This document shows positions 56,474-64,000 of a stretch of 64,000 bases of DNA, piece by piece. Origin of the DNA: Marinicella marina (GTDB lineage: Bacteria; Pseudomonadota; Gammaproteobacteria; Xanthomonadales; Marinicellaceae); the NCBI RefSeq assembly GCF_030065545.1, contig NZ_JASJNC010000001.1, positions 1 through 64,000 of the forward strand. Direction: 5' to 3'. Numbering within the stretch: the stretch's first letter is position 1; every line of letters starts with the position of its first letter. A model generated the notes under the pieces. The model did no database searches. It worked only from the letters and a program-made list of their open reading frames with translations, and was not told the origin of the DNA. The position numbers and the translations under genes were made by a program.

Positions 56474-58495
56474 ATGACTGATAACATCAATAACGCCCAA
56501 GAACTTTTCAGGACTGGAGAAATTCAAGAGGCACTCAATCTATTAGCCACTGATTCATCTGATCAAGCCATCAGTCTGTTGCGAGAGTACCATCTTGGTG
56601 AAGGTCAAACTGAACTGGCCAAACCATACATAGAACAGTTAGCAACAAAAGCAAGTGCCGAAGGCCTGGTCAGCCAATCGATTCAAGCGTTTTTAAAGCA
56701 TGATTTTAATCAAGCCATCCAACTGGCTGAAATGGCCGTTCAAAGCAACCCACAATCAGCCACAGCTCACAACCATCTAGGTCGTGCTTTACAGAATGCA
56801 GGACAATCTGGACGGGCCAGCAAAGCATTCAAATCAGCCGTGAGGCTGGATGAAGACTATGCCCAAGGCTGGCATAACTTGGCACATACCCGTCGTGCCA
56901 TTGGAGCGCTTGATGAAGCCATAGGCTTTTATCAAAAAGCCATTACTGCAGCCAAGAGCTATCAGTCGGCCTATTTTAATTTGGGTGTCACATTAGCCGC
57001 CATGGAACGACACGACGAAGCGCTGAGTACTTTTAAAAAATTAATCAAAATTAATCCAACTCATGCTTTGGCATGGGTCAATGCCGGATTAGCTCACCAC
57101 GCCAAAGGTGATTTCAAAAGCGCCATAAATTGTTACGACCAAGCCATGGACATCGCTCCCAAAATGGCTTTGCCATTTACCTATAAAGGCATCCTTCTTA
57201 ATGAGCTGCAAGAGACTGAACAAGCCATTAAATGTTTGAAACATGCTTTGAGTCTTGATGCCAATGAAATTGATGCATGGTGTGAATTGACCAATTTGTA
57301 TGAAAAAACCAATGACCTCAAGCAGGCTGCAGCTGCCAACCAACAGGCCCAACAGTTAGATTCAACACATCCGACTGTAATGATTGATGCTGCACGCATC
57401 GCAAGAAGACAAAAAAATACAGAACAAGCCTTGGATTATTTGAATACCATTGAAGTATCCCAATTACCATTCAGAAAAGCCGTCGAATATTGGTTTGAGC
57501 GAGCCACCATATTGGATCAAGACGGTCAATTTAATGCAGCCTTCGCCTCCTATCAACAAGCCAATCAATTGGCAGCACAAAGCCCTAGAAACAAACAATT
57601 TAATCCCGATGCTCTGGATAAAAGATTGGCCACCATTGATGCAGGATTAGATCACATAAAAACACCCTCAAAACCGGGTATATTTTCTCGGCTGTTTGGT
57701 GCGCGTGACTATGCACCAAATACAGCTAAACGTGAATTGGGCAGTCATTTATGTTTTCTTATTGGCTTTCCTCGTTCCGGAACCACGCTCATTGACACCA
57801 TTCTCAGCGCCAATAATGACGTCACTTCAATTGAAGAAATGCCAACGATCGAGACAGTAATTAAATACCTGTCCGAAAACAAACAAAACCCTTGGTGGCC
57901 AGATTTTAAAAATAAGGCTGATTGGCCTGTGCTCAGATCGTTGTATTTTGACCAAATTGATTCACACCTCGATCAAGGCCAGCCGCAGTTGGTTATTGAT
58001 AAATTGCCTTTTAGGTTCCTGCAAGCGCTGTTTATAAAAGATTTATTCCCTCAAGCGCGTTTCCTGTTCATGGCAAGACAGCCAGCAGATGTGATTCTCA
58101 GCAATTTCATGCAGAATTACGCACCAAATGAAACCTTCATTCATTTCAATGCTTTCGATGAAACCGTTAATACCTATGATCGAAGCATGCAGTTGTGGTA
58201 CCGCATACGTGAGCACTTGGGCACCCAATTGATGACTGTTAAATATGAAGATTTAGTGACTTCACCGGAGCAAACCACACAAGATGCCTGTCAATTTTTA
58301 GGAATTGATTACAAGGCTGACATGTTGAACACCCAAAAAAGACTGGCTTCAAGGGCGCGAGTCAGCACCAACAGTTATGCTCAGGTAGCTGAAGATTTGT
58401 ATCAAAAATCTGTCAATCGTTGGCAACATTATAGACAAGCTTTTGAACCACACAAAGCTTTACTCGAACAACACCGCAAAGCACTTAAGTATTAA
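56474..58495 (+). CDS. TPR-repeat sulfotransferase
   Basis: The 673-aa protein has at least eight TPR units in the first half (for example AHNHLGRALQNAGQSGRASKAF and AYFNLGVTLAAMERHDEALSTF), and a C-terminal sulfotransferase domain with the PAPS-binding 5' loop IGFPRSGTTLIDTIL at about 428-442. The segment QARFLFMARQPADVILSNF is probably the 3'-phosphate-binding block. It would transfer sulfate to an acceptor presented by the TPR scaffold. No signal peptide. The acceptor is unknown. Confidence 0.88.
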   Translation: MTDNINNAQELFRTGEIQEALNLLATDSSDQAISLLREYHLGEGQTELAKPYIEQLATKASAEGLVSQSIQAFLKHDFNQAIQLAEMAVQSNPQSATAHNHLGRALQNAGQSGRASKAFKSAVRLDEDYAQGWHNLAHTRRAIGALDEAIGFYQKAITAAKSYQSAYFNLGVTLAAMERHDEALSTFKKLIKINPTHALAWVNAGLAHHAKGDFKSAINCYDQAMDIAPKMALPFTYKGILLNELQETEQAIKCLKHALSLDANEIDAWCELTNLYEKTNDLKQAAAANQQAQQLDSTHPTVMIDAARIARRQKNTEQALDYLNTIEVSQLPFRKAVEYWFERATILDQDGQFNAAFASYQQANQLAAQSPRNKQFNPDALDKRLATIDAGLDHIKTPSKPGIFSRLFGARDYAPNTAKRELGSHLCFLIGFPRSGTTLIDTILSANNDVTSIEEMPTIETVIKYLSENKQNPWWPDFKNKADWPVLRSLYFDQIDSHLDQGQPQLVIDKLPFRFLQALFIKDLFPQARFLFMARQPADVILSNFMQNYAPNETFIHFNAFDETVNTYDRSMQLWYRIREHLGTQLMTVKYEDLVTSPEQTTQDACQFLGIDYKADMLNTQKRLASRARVSTNSYAQVAEDLYQKSVNRWQHYRQAFEPHKALLEQHRKALKY

Positions 58496-58506
58496 TTCGG
58501 TGAGAA

Positions 58507-59496
58507 TTAAGAGAATTCAGGCCTGACCTTACGATCCATCAGTGCCGACAAAGCCTCAACGGTGGTCATTTGCCCATGTACCACTTTCCAAACATGCTCT
58601 GTGATGGGCATATCGACCCCGTGCTTTTGGGCCAGGCGCATCACTTCATCGGTGGTGCCAATGCCCTCAACCACTTGACCGATGTTGGCCTGTGCTTCAG
58701 CTATTGATTCACCGCGGCCTAAAGCCAATCCCATGCGTCGGTTTCTTGATAAATCACCAGTGGATGTCAAAACCAAATCACCCAAACCTGATAAACCCAT
58801 CAAGGTTTCAGGACGACAGCCAAGGGCTTCACCCAAGCGCATCATCTCTGCCATGCCTCGGGTCATCAATGCAGCACGGGTATTATCACCCAGCTCCATG
58901 CCATCGGCGATACCAGTGGCTAAGGCCAATACATTTTTTACTGCCCCACCCAATTCAGCACCTATCACGTCAGTTGATATGTAAGCGCGAAAATTATTGG
59001 TCTTCAAGGCTTTGCTGACTTCCATCGCAAAATCTTCATGCTGCGATGCAACCGCTACCAAGGTGGGTTTATCCATGGCCACATCTTTGGCAAATGAAGG
59101 TCCAGTTACCAGCGCCATTGGCACCGCATCACCGATGATTTCTTCAGCCACTTCATGCAAAAATCGACCGGTTCCAGGCTCAAAACCCTTACTGGCCCAA
59201 GCCAATGGACGCGCCCCAAGCAGTGGTTTTATTTGCCTTAAAATATCACCAAAAGCATGTGATGGACAAACTACCAAGACCGCTTCGCATTGTGCTATGG
59301 CTGCATCAAGATCAGTCTCTATGATGAGTTTTTCTGGAAAAACAATACCGGGCAGGTATTGTTCGTTGGTTCTGGATTGTTGCATGGCTTCCATGCCAGC
59401 TTGATTGCGTCCCCAGAGAACGGTCTCGTGGTTGCGCGATAGTTGCATCGCCAACGCCGTTCCCCAGGAACCTGCACCAAGTACAGCAAATTTCAT
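58507..59496 (-). CDS. gpsA: Glycerol-3-phosphate dehydrogenase [NAD(P)+]
   Basis: The 329-aa enzyme has VLGAGSWGTALAMQL (dinucleotide-binding), GPSFAKDVAM and GGAVKNVLALATGIADGM with the catalytic Lys. It makes sn-glycerol 3-phosphate for phospholipids. The start codon overlaps the secB stop by one base (TAATG). Confidence 0.95.
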   Translation of the reverse strand: MKFAVLGAGSWGTALAMQLSRNHETVLWGRNQAGMEAMQQSRTNEQYLPGIVFPEKLIIETDLDAAIAQCEAVLVVCPSHAFGDILRQIKPLLGARPLAWASKGFEPGTGRFLHEVAEEIIGDAVPMALVTGPSFAKDVAMDKPTLVAVASQHEDFAMEVSKALKTNNFRAYISTDVIGAELGGAVKNVLALATGIADGMELGDNTRAALMTRGMAEMMRLGEALGCRPETLMGLSGLGDLVLTSTGDLSRNRRMGLALGRGESIAEAQANIGQVVEGIGTTDEVMRLAQKHGVDMPITEHVWKVVHGQMTTVEALSALMDRKVRPEFS

Positions 59497-59981
59497 TATT
59501 GCTTGGTACTTGAAGCAGCTTGTTCTTGTGCTTGACGCATTTGTTGTGCGTACATTTGCTCGAAATTAACTGGCTGTAACAACAACGGTTGGAAACCACC
59601 AGCCAAAACCATGTCGCTGATTTGTTGTCTGACATAAGGAAAGATTACATTCGGGCAGTAAACACCTAAAGTTTGGTGCAGGGCTTGATCATCAAAATTT
59701 TGCATACCAAAGATGCCAGCGCCACATACTTCAACCAAATAAGCAGTCTTTTCATTAACCGTGCAAGTTACTGTAGCTGTCAACGCCACCTCAAAGTTGT
59801 TCTCATCCAACTTATTGACTTTTTGGTTCATGTTCAACTTGATGTCAGGCTGTCCTTGCTCATTAAAAACCTGTGGTGCATTAGGTGCTTCAAACGACAC
59901 ATCTTTGGTGTAGATTTTTTGCAAAGACATGGTTGGTGCTTGTTGTTCTGCCTGTGCAGCTACTTTGTTCTCTTCTGTCAT
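59496..59981 (-). CDS. secB: Protein-export chaperone SecB
   Basis: The 161-aa protein has LQKIYTKDVSFEAPNAPQVF, VCGAGIFGMQNFDDQALHQTLGVYCPNVIFPYVRQQISDMVLAGGFQPLLLQPVNFEQMY. These are the SecB signatures. It holds pre-proteins unfolded and passes them to SecA. A glutaredoxin (grxC) is not present between it and the rhodanese, unlike E. coli. Confidence 0.96.
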   Translation of the reverse strand: MTEENKVAAQAEQQAPTMSLQKIYTKDVSFEAPNAPQVFNEQGQPDIKLNMNQKVNKLDENNFEVALTATVTCTVNEKTAYLVEVCGAGIFGMQNFDDQALHQTLGVYCPNVIFPYVRQQISDMVLAGGFQPLLLQPVNFEQMYAQQMRQAQEQAASSTKQ

Positions 59982-60041
59982 AATATCTTCCTATGTTTTG
60001 GCAGGATAATGATCCCGTTAAATGATTGAATAATGTTTGGA

Positions 60042-60467
60042 TTAGGCTTTGCTCAATGGCAACTTCTCACTGATCCAGCTGTTGATACCACCTTGTAAAT
60101 TAAACACCGATTCGAAGCCTGCTTCAGCCAAGTGCTTACCAGCTTGCGCTGAACTTTTACCGACTTGGCAATAGACCACAACCGGTTTTTTCTTCAGCTT
60201 CTCTAGTTTGGCTTTACCCGCAGTGATATCAGCCAAGGGTGCGTTGATGGCGTTCACGATGTGGCCTTCATTGAAAGCTTCTTTGGGACGCACATCGATG
60301 ACTTGAGCGTTTTGTTGGTTCACCAGTCGCGTCATTTGGTCTGTGCTAACATTCTGAAAAGCTTTACTTTGTTCTTTGTATAACGCATTCAGAAATAAAA
60401 ACAATGCGATAAAAAACAGCGACACCAAAAAAGGATGGTTGCCAACGAACTCGACCAGTTGCGACAT
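60042..60467 (-). CDS. Membrane-anchored rhodanese-like sulfurtransferase (YibN type)
   Basis: The 141-aa protein has an N-terminal TM (HPFLVSLFFIALFLFLNAL) and a single rhodanese domain with AQVIDVRPKEAFNEGHIVNAIN and active loop VVYCQVGKSSAQAG (Cys100). It is the first gene of a rhodanese-secB-gpsA set. Its role in secB regulation or sulfur transfer is unproven. Confidence 0.9.
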   Translation of the reverse strand: MSQLVEFVGNHPFLVSLFFIALFLFLNALYKEQSKAFQNVSTDQMTRLVNQQNAQVIDVRPKEAFNEGHIVNAINAPLADITAGKAKLEKLKKKPVVVYCQVGKSSAQAGKHLAEAGFESVFNLQGGINSWISEKLPLSKA

Positions 60468-60495
60468 GTTTATTACCTAAAAATTCAAAAGGGAC

Positions 60496-60523
60496 AATAT
60501 AAGGTATAAGCACAAAAAATCAA
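60496..60523 (-). promoter_or_regulatory. Likely promoter of the rhodanese-secB-gpsA operon
   Basis: On the minus strand TTGATT (60523-60518) and TATATT (60501-60496) are separated by 16 bp, placed about 29 nt before the rhodanese start. A good but not perfect sigma-70 match. Confidence 0.45.
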
Positions 60524-60619
60524 GTTAAAAAGCCTGAAAACCAATGATATGGTAGAGTTTGCTCTGGTTTACCCCTTAAAACTGTTTTTTCTGTGCCATG
60601 AGTTTGTTATCATGACTCG

Positions 60620-61792
60620 TTGTTTAACCCCCCGAGCCCACTTAAGTTGATCATTCGTTGTTACTTAATTTTGTTGTTTGTATGTTGCATGAACCACCAA
60701 GTCATGGCACAGGATGGCATGAGCGAAGAAGAAATCAGTGACAAGCTCATACAAATTCGTGAACGACTGTCAGTTTTAAAAGATGAGCTGAACCAAGCCC
60801 AAGGTGAAGAGTCAAAATTACTCATAGAGCTGGAAGCACAAGACCAAAAAATCAACCAGCAAAGAAAGTTGATACGCACCACCAAAACACAAATCGAAAC
60901 AGCCAGCCAACAAATTGAAGTACTCGGTCAACAAATCGAGGAAAAAGGTGCCAGCATCAGTAATCAAAAAAACCAAATGGCTGAATTATTACGCCTGCAT
61001 GTTTTTATCAATCATGACCGCATACTGAAGATGATGTTGCTGAACGCCACCACCAAGAGTGCTGAAATCACCCAACACCAAATCAAATACCTACAATACA
61101 AGCTGTATGACCTGATCAAAAGCATCGCCGAACAAATCATTCAGTTGGAGGCCTTTCAGCAACAAATCAACGAACAAAAAAGCAACTTAGAACAACAACA
61201 AAACAAGCTGCTAGCAGAACAACAAATCATGCTTGACCAAAAGCGCCAAAGGGCCTTGGTTTTGAATGATTTGCGCCGCACCATTAAAACCTACCGCAAT
61301 GAAAATGAGTCGCTCAATAAAGACAATGAAAGACTCAATCAGCTGCTGCTACAACTCACTCAATTCCTTGATGATTTGCCAGAGAATTTGGGCGAAAACC
61401 TGTCCTTTGCGCAACTCAAAGGACAACTGAGCAAACCGCTGGTGGGTCAAGTCATTCGTTCCTACCGCTCACTGCGAGCCGGTTACAGTCGCTGGGACGG
61501 CGTGGTCATCGGCAATCAAGCCGGAGAAAATGTGGTGGCCTCGGCCTATGGGCGCATTGCATTTGCGGACTGGCTCAGGGGTTATGGCTTATTGATAGTG
61601 ATTGATCATGGCGATGATTACATGACGCTCTATGGTCACAATGAAAGTCTATTGGTTGAGGTGGGCGATTGGGTACAGGCCGATCAAGTCATTGCCACCG
61701 CAGGCAACTCCGGCAACATCGACCCGACCGGGGTTTATTTTGAAATCAGAAAAGCCGCCGACCCAACCAATCCATTGCCTTGGTTTAAGTAG
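60620..61792 (+). CDS. envC: Murein hydrolase activator EnvC-like
   Basis: The 390-aa protein starts at TTG 60620 (a TTG at 60644 is an alternative), with a signal-like hydrophobic segment (LIIRCYLILLFVCC). A long coiled coil (about 35-250) follows, then a C-terminal LytM/M23 domain (GYSRWDGVVIGNQAGENVVAS to the end). In place of the HxH zinc ligand, the last block reads GVYFEIRKAADPTNPLPWF, as in EnvC, so the domain is a non-catalytic activator of AmiA/B-type amidases. Normal domain order and length. Confidence 0.85.
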   Translation: MFNPPSPLKLIIRCYLILLFVCCMNHQVMAQDGMSEEEISDKLIQIRERLSVLKDELNQAQGEESKLLIELEAQDQKINQQRKLIRTTKTQIETASQQIEVLGQQIEEKGASISNQKNQMAELLRLHVFINHDRILKMMLLNATTKSAEITQHQIKYLQYKLYDLIKSIAEQIIQLEAFQQQINEQKSNLEQQQNKLLAEQQIMLDQKRQRALVLNDLRRTIKTYRNENESLNKDNERLNQLLLQLTQFLDDLPENLGENLSFAQLKGQLSKPLVGQVIRSYRSLRAGYSRWDGVVIGNQAGENVVASAYGRIAFADWLRGYGLLIVIDHGDDYMTLYGHNESLLVEVGDWVQADQVIATAGNSGNIDPTGVYFEIRKAADPTNPLPWFK

Positions 61793-61931
61793 TTGGTTGG
61801 CTTGCCATTAGCCCCACCTCCCAAAAAACAACCCCAGCTGTTTTGTATATACTGAATTCACACTACATTCAGTTTCGTAGAAGTATCATGGTATCACAGT
61901 TTAAAACCCACTTATTAACCAGGAGCAGAAC

Positions 61932-62339
61932 ATGAAAAAAACAACATTAATCTTATCGCTGCTTGTCAGCGCCAGTGCTTTCAGCTTTGATTTTCCATCA
62001 CCCAGTGACGCAACGGCCAAACTGGTTTTCAATCACAGCAGTGGTGCCAAGCAAATGTTTCCTGTGAAATTACTTGAGGTGAATGGTGAAAACGTGATCG
62101 TTCGAGACAGCGCAGCCTGGTTCAATGCCGGTGAGTATATTTTGAATTTTGCTTCCAATGTCGATACCCGATACACCAAAGCGTTTTTGACACCACAAGA
62201 ACGTCGAAACAGCCAACTACAAGATTGGAATACAGAATTGAGAATAAAAGTTGAGTCTGGCAAAACCTACTACATTGGTTTTGATGCATCTAGCAGTGAT
62301 TCGAAAGAATGGCAGCCGGTTATCTATAAAGTAGAATAA
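61932..62339 (+). CDS. Secreted protein of unknown function (DUF2057-like by impression)
   Basis: The 135-aa protein has a signal peptide (TLILSLLVSASAFS). The mature part, with FPVKLLEVNGENVIVRDSAAWFNAGEYILNF and VESGKTYYIGFDASSSDS, resembles small periplasmic beta proteins binding or extending sugars, but I cannot name it with confidence. It is followed by a strong terminator. Confidence 0.6.
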   Translation: MKKTTLILSLLVSASAFSFDFPSPSDATAKLVFNHSSGAKQMFPVKLLEVNGENVIVRDSAAWFNAGEYILNFASNVDTRYTKAFLTPQERRNSQLQDWNTELRIKVESGKTYYIGFDASSSDSKEWQPVIYKVE

Positions 62340-62367
62340 CTAACAGCCATCGATTCATCCATAATAG

Positions 62368-62402
62368 GACTGTGATGCAGCGATGCCTCACAGTCTTTTT
62401 TT
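62368..62402 (+). terminator. Terminator after the small secreted protein
   Basis: GACTGTGA / TCACAGTC forms an 8-bp stem with a 12-nt loop (which may pair further through GCA/TGC), followed by seven T. Confidence 0.88.
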
Positions 62403-62418
62403 ATGCTGAAGTAACAGC

Positions 62419-63465
62419 TTACTCATCACCATAAATAGCCACTTTGGATTCTTTACTGGTTTTGAAACCACGATACATACCAGGTGTGTTGAACACCATC
62501 ACCGGCTTACCCGCAGGGTCCATACCGATGATGCCACCTGAACCACCAACACCTTTGAGTTCTTGCATGATTACTTCTTCGGCTGCTTGTTGCAGGTCCT
62601 TGTCTTGGTAACGAACCCGAGCACAAATGTCATGAGCCACCGCATACCTGATGAAAAACTCGCCATGGCCTGTGGCTGATATGCCACAACTGCGGTTATC
62701 GGCATAAGTACCTGCACCAATCACCGGCGAATCACCGATGCGGCCCCAAGCCTTATAAGTCATGCCACCGGTTGAGGTGCCAGCGGCTAAATTGCCATTG
62801 ACATCGACTGCCACGGCGCCCACCGTGCCAAATTTAAATTCCGCATCCAGCACATCTTGTTCTGAGGCTTGATCGGCCTGCTTTGCCTTGGTTTTCGCAT
62901 CGACTTCTTGCCATGCTTTGAATCGTGCTTCGGTGTCGAAATAGTTGTTCTCGACCTGCTCCAAGCCTTTGAGTTTTGAGAAAGTGTCAGCACCTGAACC
63001 TGCCAACATCACATGCGGCGAATTGAGCATCACTTGCTCTGCGGCTAAAATGGGGTTTTTGGTGAACGAAACACCGGCTACAGCGCCAGCTTCTAAATCA
63101 CTGCCACGCATGATAGATGCATCCAGTTCATGTTTTCCAGGTTTGGTATATACCGCTCCTTTACCGGCATTAAAGTGTGTTGAGTTTTCTAGCACTTTAA
63201 TCGCTGCGATGATGCCTGCGGTAGAATCACCACCTTGCTCCAGCACAGCATAGCCAGCATCCAGTGCTGCTTGTAAATCTGCTTTGATCGACTGTTCCTG
63301 TTCGTCACTTAAATTCTCTCGCATGATGGTACCCGCACCACCGTGGATAACAATGGCGATGTTGTCTTTTTTGCTCTGTGCTTGTTCAGCCATCGCCACA
63401 CCCCCAGTCATGCTTATAGCAAATAAGCATATCAATATAATTATTATTTTCATAGAGTTTCTCAA
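62419..63465 (-). CDS. iaaA: Exported isoaspartyl peptidase / L-asparaginase (Ntn hydrolase)
   Basis: The 348-aa protein has a signal peptide (IIIILICLFAISMTGGVAMA), VIHGGAGTI near the start, LDASIMRGSDLEAGAVAGV and the self-cleavage site KFGTVGAVAVD with Thr214 as the new N-terminal nucleophile. GTYADNRSCGISATGHGEFFIR is the C-terminal signature. It removes isoaspartyl residues or asparagine in the periplasm. It ends convergent on the terminator at 62368. Confidence 0.92.
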   Translation of the reverse strand: MRNSMKIIIILICLFAISMTGGVAMAEQAQSKKDNIAIVIHGGAGTIMRENLSDEQEQSIKADLQAALDAGYAVLEQGGDSTAGIIAAIKVLENSTHFNAGKGAVYTKPGKHELDASIMRGSDLEAGAVAGVSFTKNPILAAEQVMLNSPHVMLAGSGADTFSKLKGLEQVENNYFDTEARFKAWQEVDAKTKAKQADQASEQDVLDAEFKFGTVGAVAVDVNGNLAAGTSTGGMTYKAWGRIGDSPVIGAGTYADNRSCGISATGHGEFFIRYAVAHDICARVRYQDKDLQQAAEEVIMQELKGVGGSGGIIGMDPAGKPVMVFNTPGMYRGFKTSKESKVAIYGDE

Positions 63466-63525
63466 TTCTTATCAACATTCCCATACAATAGCAAAAAAAC
63501 AGAGCTCATTGGTCATAAAGATGCC

Positions 63526-64000
63526 ATGAATAAAAAACCCAACAAACAGCAAGTCATCCAATGGTTGAAACACCATTACGGCATTACTGGCCAACTCTCA
63601 GAATTAGTCGGTGATGTCGACCACAACTACAAATACCAAGGTGAACAACAAACTTTTACAGTCAAAATCAGTCGTGTAACTGACTTGGCTTGTTTTGAGT
63701 TTGAAAATGCATTGATGATTCATTTGTCAAAGCACCAAGCCGCTGGTTTGAATCTACCTCAACCTATACTGAATCAGCACAATCAGTGGTTAACCACATG
63801 TGACAACATCGATGGGGAATTGATCATCATGCGTGTTCTGACTTGGGTCAGTGGGGTGTTGTGGTCAGACTACCTGCCTCATAGTCCAATGATGTTGTGC
63901 CAACTGGGTCAACAAGCCGCCGCACTTGATACGGCCTTGGAAACTTTTTCACACCCTCTTGCCGAGCGAGCCTTTGAATGGGATTTGGCTCAGTCTTTGT
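63526..64000 (+). CDS. APH-family kinase / possible N-terminal part of a fused aminotransferase (runs off window)
   Basis: From ATG 63526 the 158 visible residues begin MNKKPNKQQVIQWLKHHYGI. They include the phosphotransferase N-lobe pattern ELVGDVDHNYKYQGEQQ and TFTVKISRV with the ATP-binding Lys. Later segments such as FEFENALMIHLSK and FEWDLAQSL fit APH/hydroxylysine-kinase proteins, which in many bacteria are fused to a class III aminotransferase. The C-lobe and any fusion partner are beyond the window. Confidence 0.65.
   Translation, partial: MNKKPNKQQVIQWLKHHYGITGQLSELVGDVDHNYKYQGEQQTFTVKISRVTDLACFEFENALMIHLSKHQAAGLNLPQPILNQHNQWLTTCDNIDGELIIMRVLTWVSGVLWSDYLPHSPMMLCQLGQQAAALDTALETFSHPLAERAFEWDLAQSL

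Overview
The window looks like chromosomal DNA of a moderately low-GC marine-type gammaproteobacterium. The evidence is gene content and order: atpIBEFHAGDC, lptM-dapF-DUF484, rhodanese-secB-gpsA, LexA, EnvC, RmuC and PyrF. The general style (many secreted proteins of unknown function, beta-helix proteins, TPR-sulfotransferase) is reminiscent of Marinicella-like bacteria, but that is an impression, not a proven placement. No rRNA, tRNA or CRISPR array was seen.

Positions 1-6636 form an AT-rich accessory island. It opens with the 5' end of an IS3-family element. Next come a two-TM ion-channel gene whose 5' end is IS sequence, a protein with two poly(A)-polymerase-head nucleotidyltransferase domains that overlaps the channel gene by 4 nt, an orphan 425-aa gene, a small MarR-like winged-helix protein, a higBA toxin-antitoxin pair, and an N-terminally truncated AbiEii-like nucleotidyltransferase. 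The island ends with a RAYT (Y1/HUH) transposase bounded by inverted copies of a repeat. The channel plus tandem-NTase pair is a candidate undescribed defence-like module.

Positions 6633-21142 hold YaeQ, alpha/beta hydrolases, a SnoaL-like protein, a periplasmic-TPR diguanylate cyclase, two large secreted beta-helix proteins either side of lexA (whose best promoter predicts a leaderless mRNA), prolyl aminopeptidase, a nonsense-interrupted small membrane protein gene, and a zinc protease. Positions 21228-28330 are the complete F-type ATP synthase operon with promoter and terminator. Positions 28471-31616 carry DUF484, dapF, lptM (54 aa), a carboxylesterase and a BirA lacking the DNA-binding domain. 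Positions 31610-34392 hold two neighbouring genes broken by in-frame stops and a frameshift. Then follow SPOR, glycosyltransferase, GNAT, MsrB, a Do-type protease, PyrF and an RND efflux pair.

Positions 45582-53541 are the most interesting region. A 1325-aa hybrid two-component regulator (beta-propeller sensor, kinase, receiver, AraC output) sits next to five genes for secreted cysteine-containing proteins of unknown family. Two are tandem paralogues with identical C-x6-C-x17-C-x12-C spacing, two are tandem paralogues with C-x43-C spacing, and all four end in C-E-I-(Q/K/R). Three separate transcription units here share the upstream sequence ATTTTGATAACTA at 76-83 nt before their start codons, which suggests a regulon. 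The rest (53946-64000) is RmuC, an SRPBCC protein, a TPR-sulfotransferase, gpsA-secB-rhodanese, EnvC, a small secreted protein, a type-2 asparaginase, and the start of an APH-family kinase cut by the window end.
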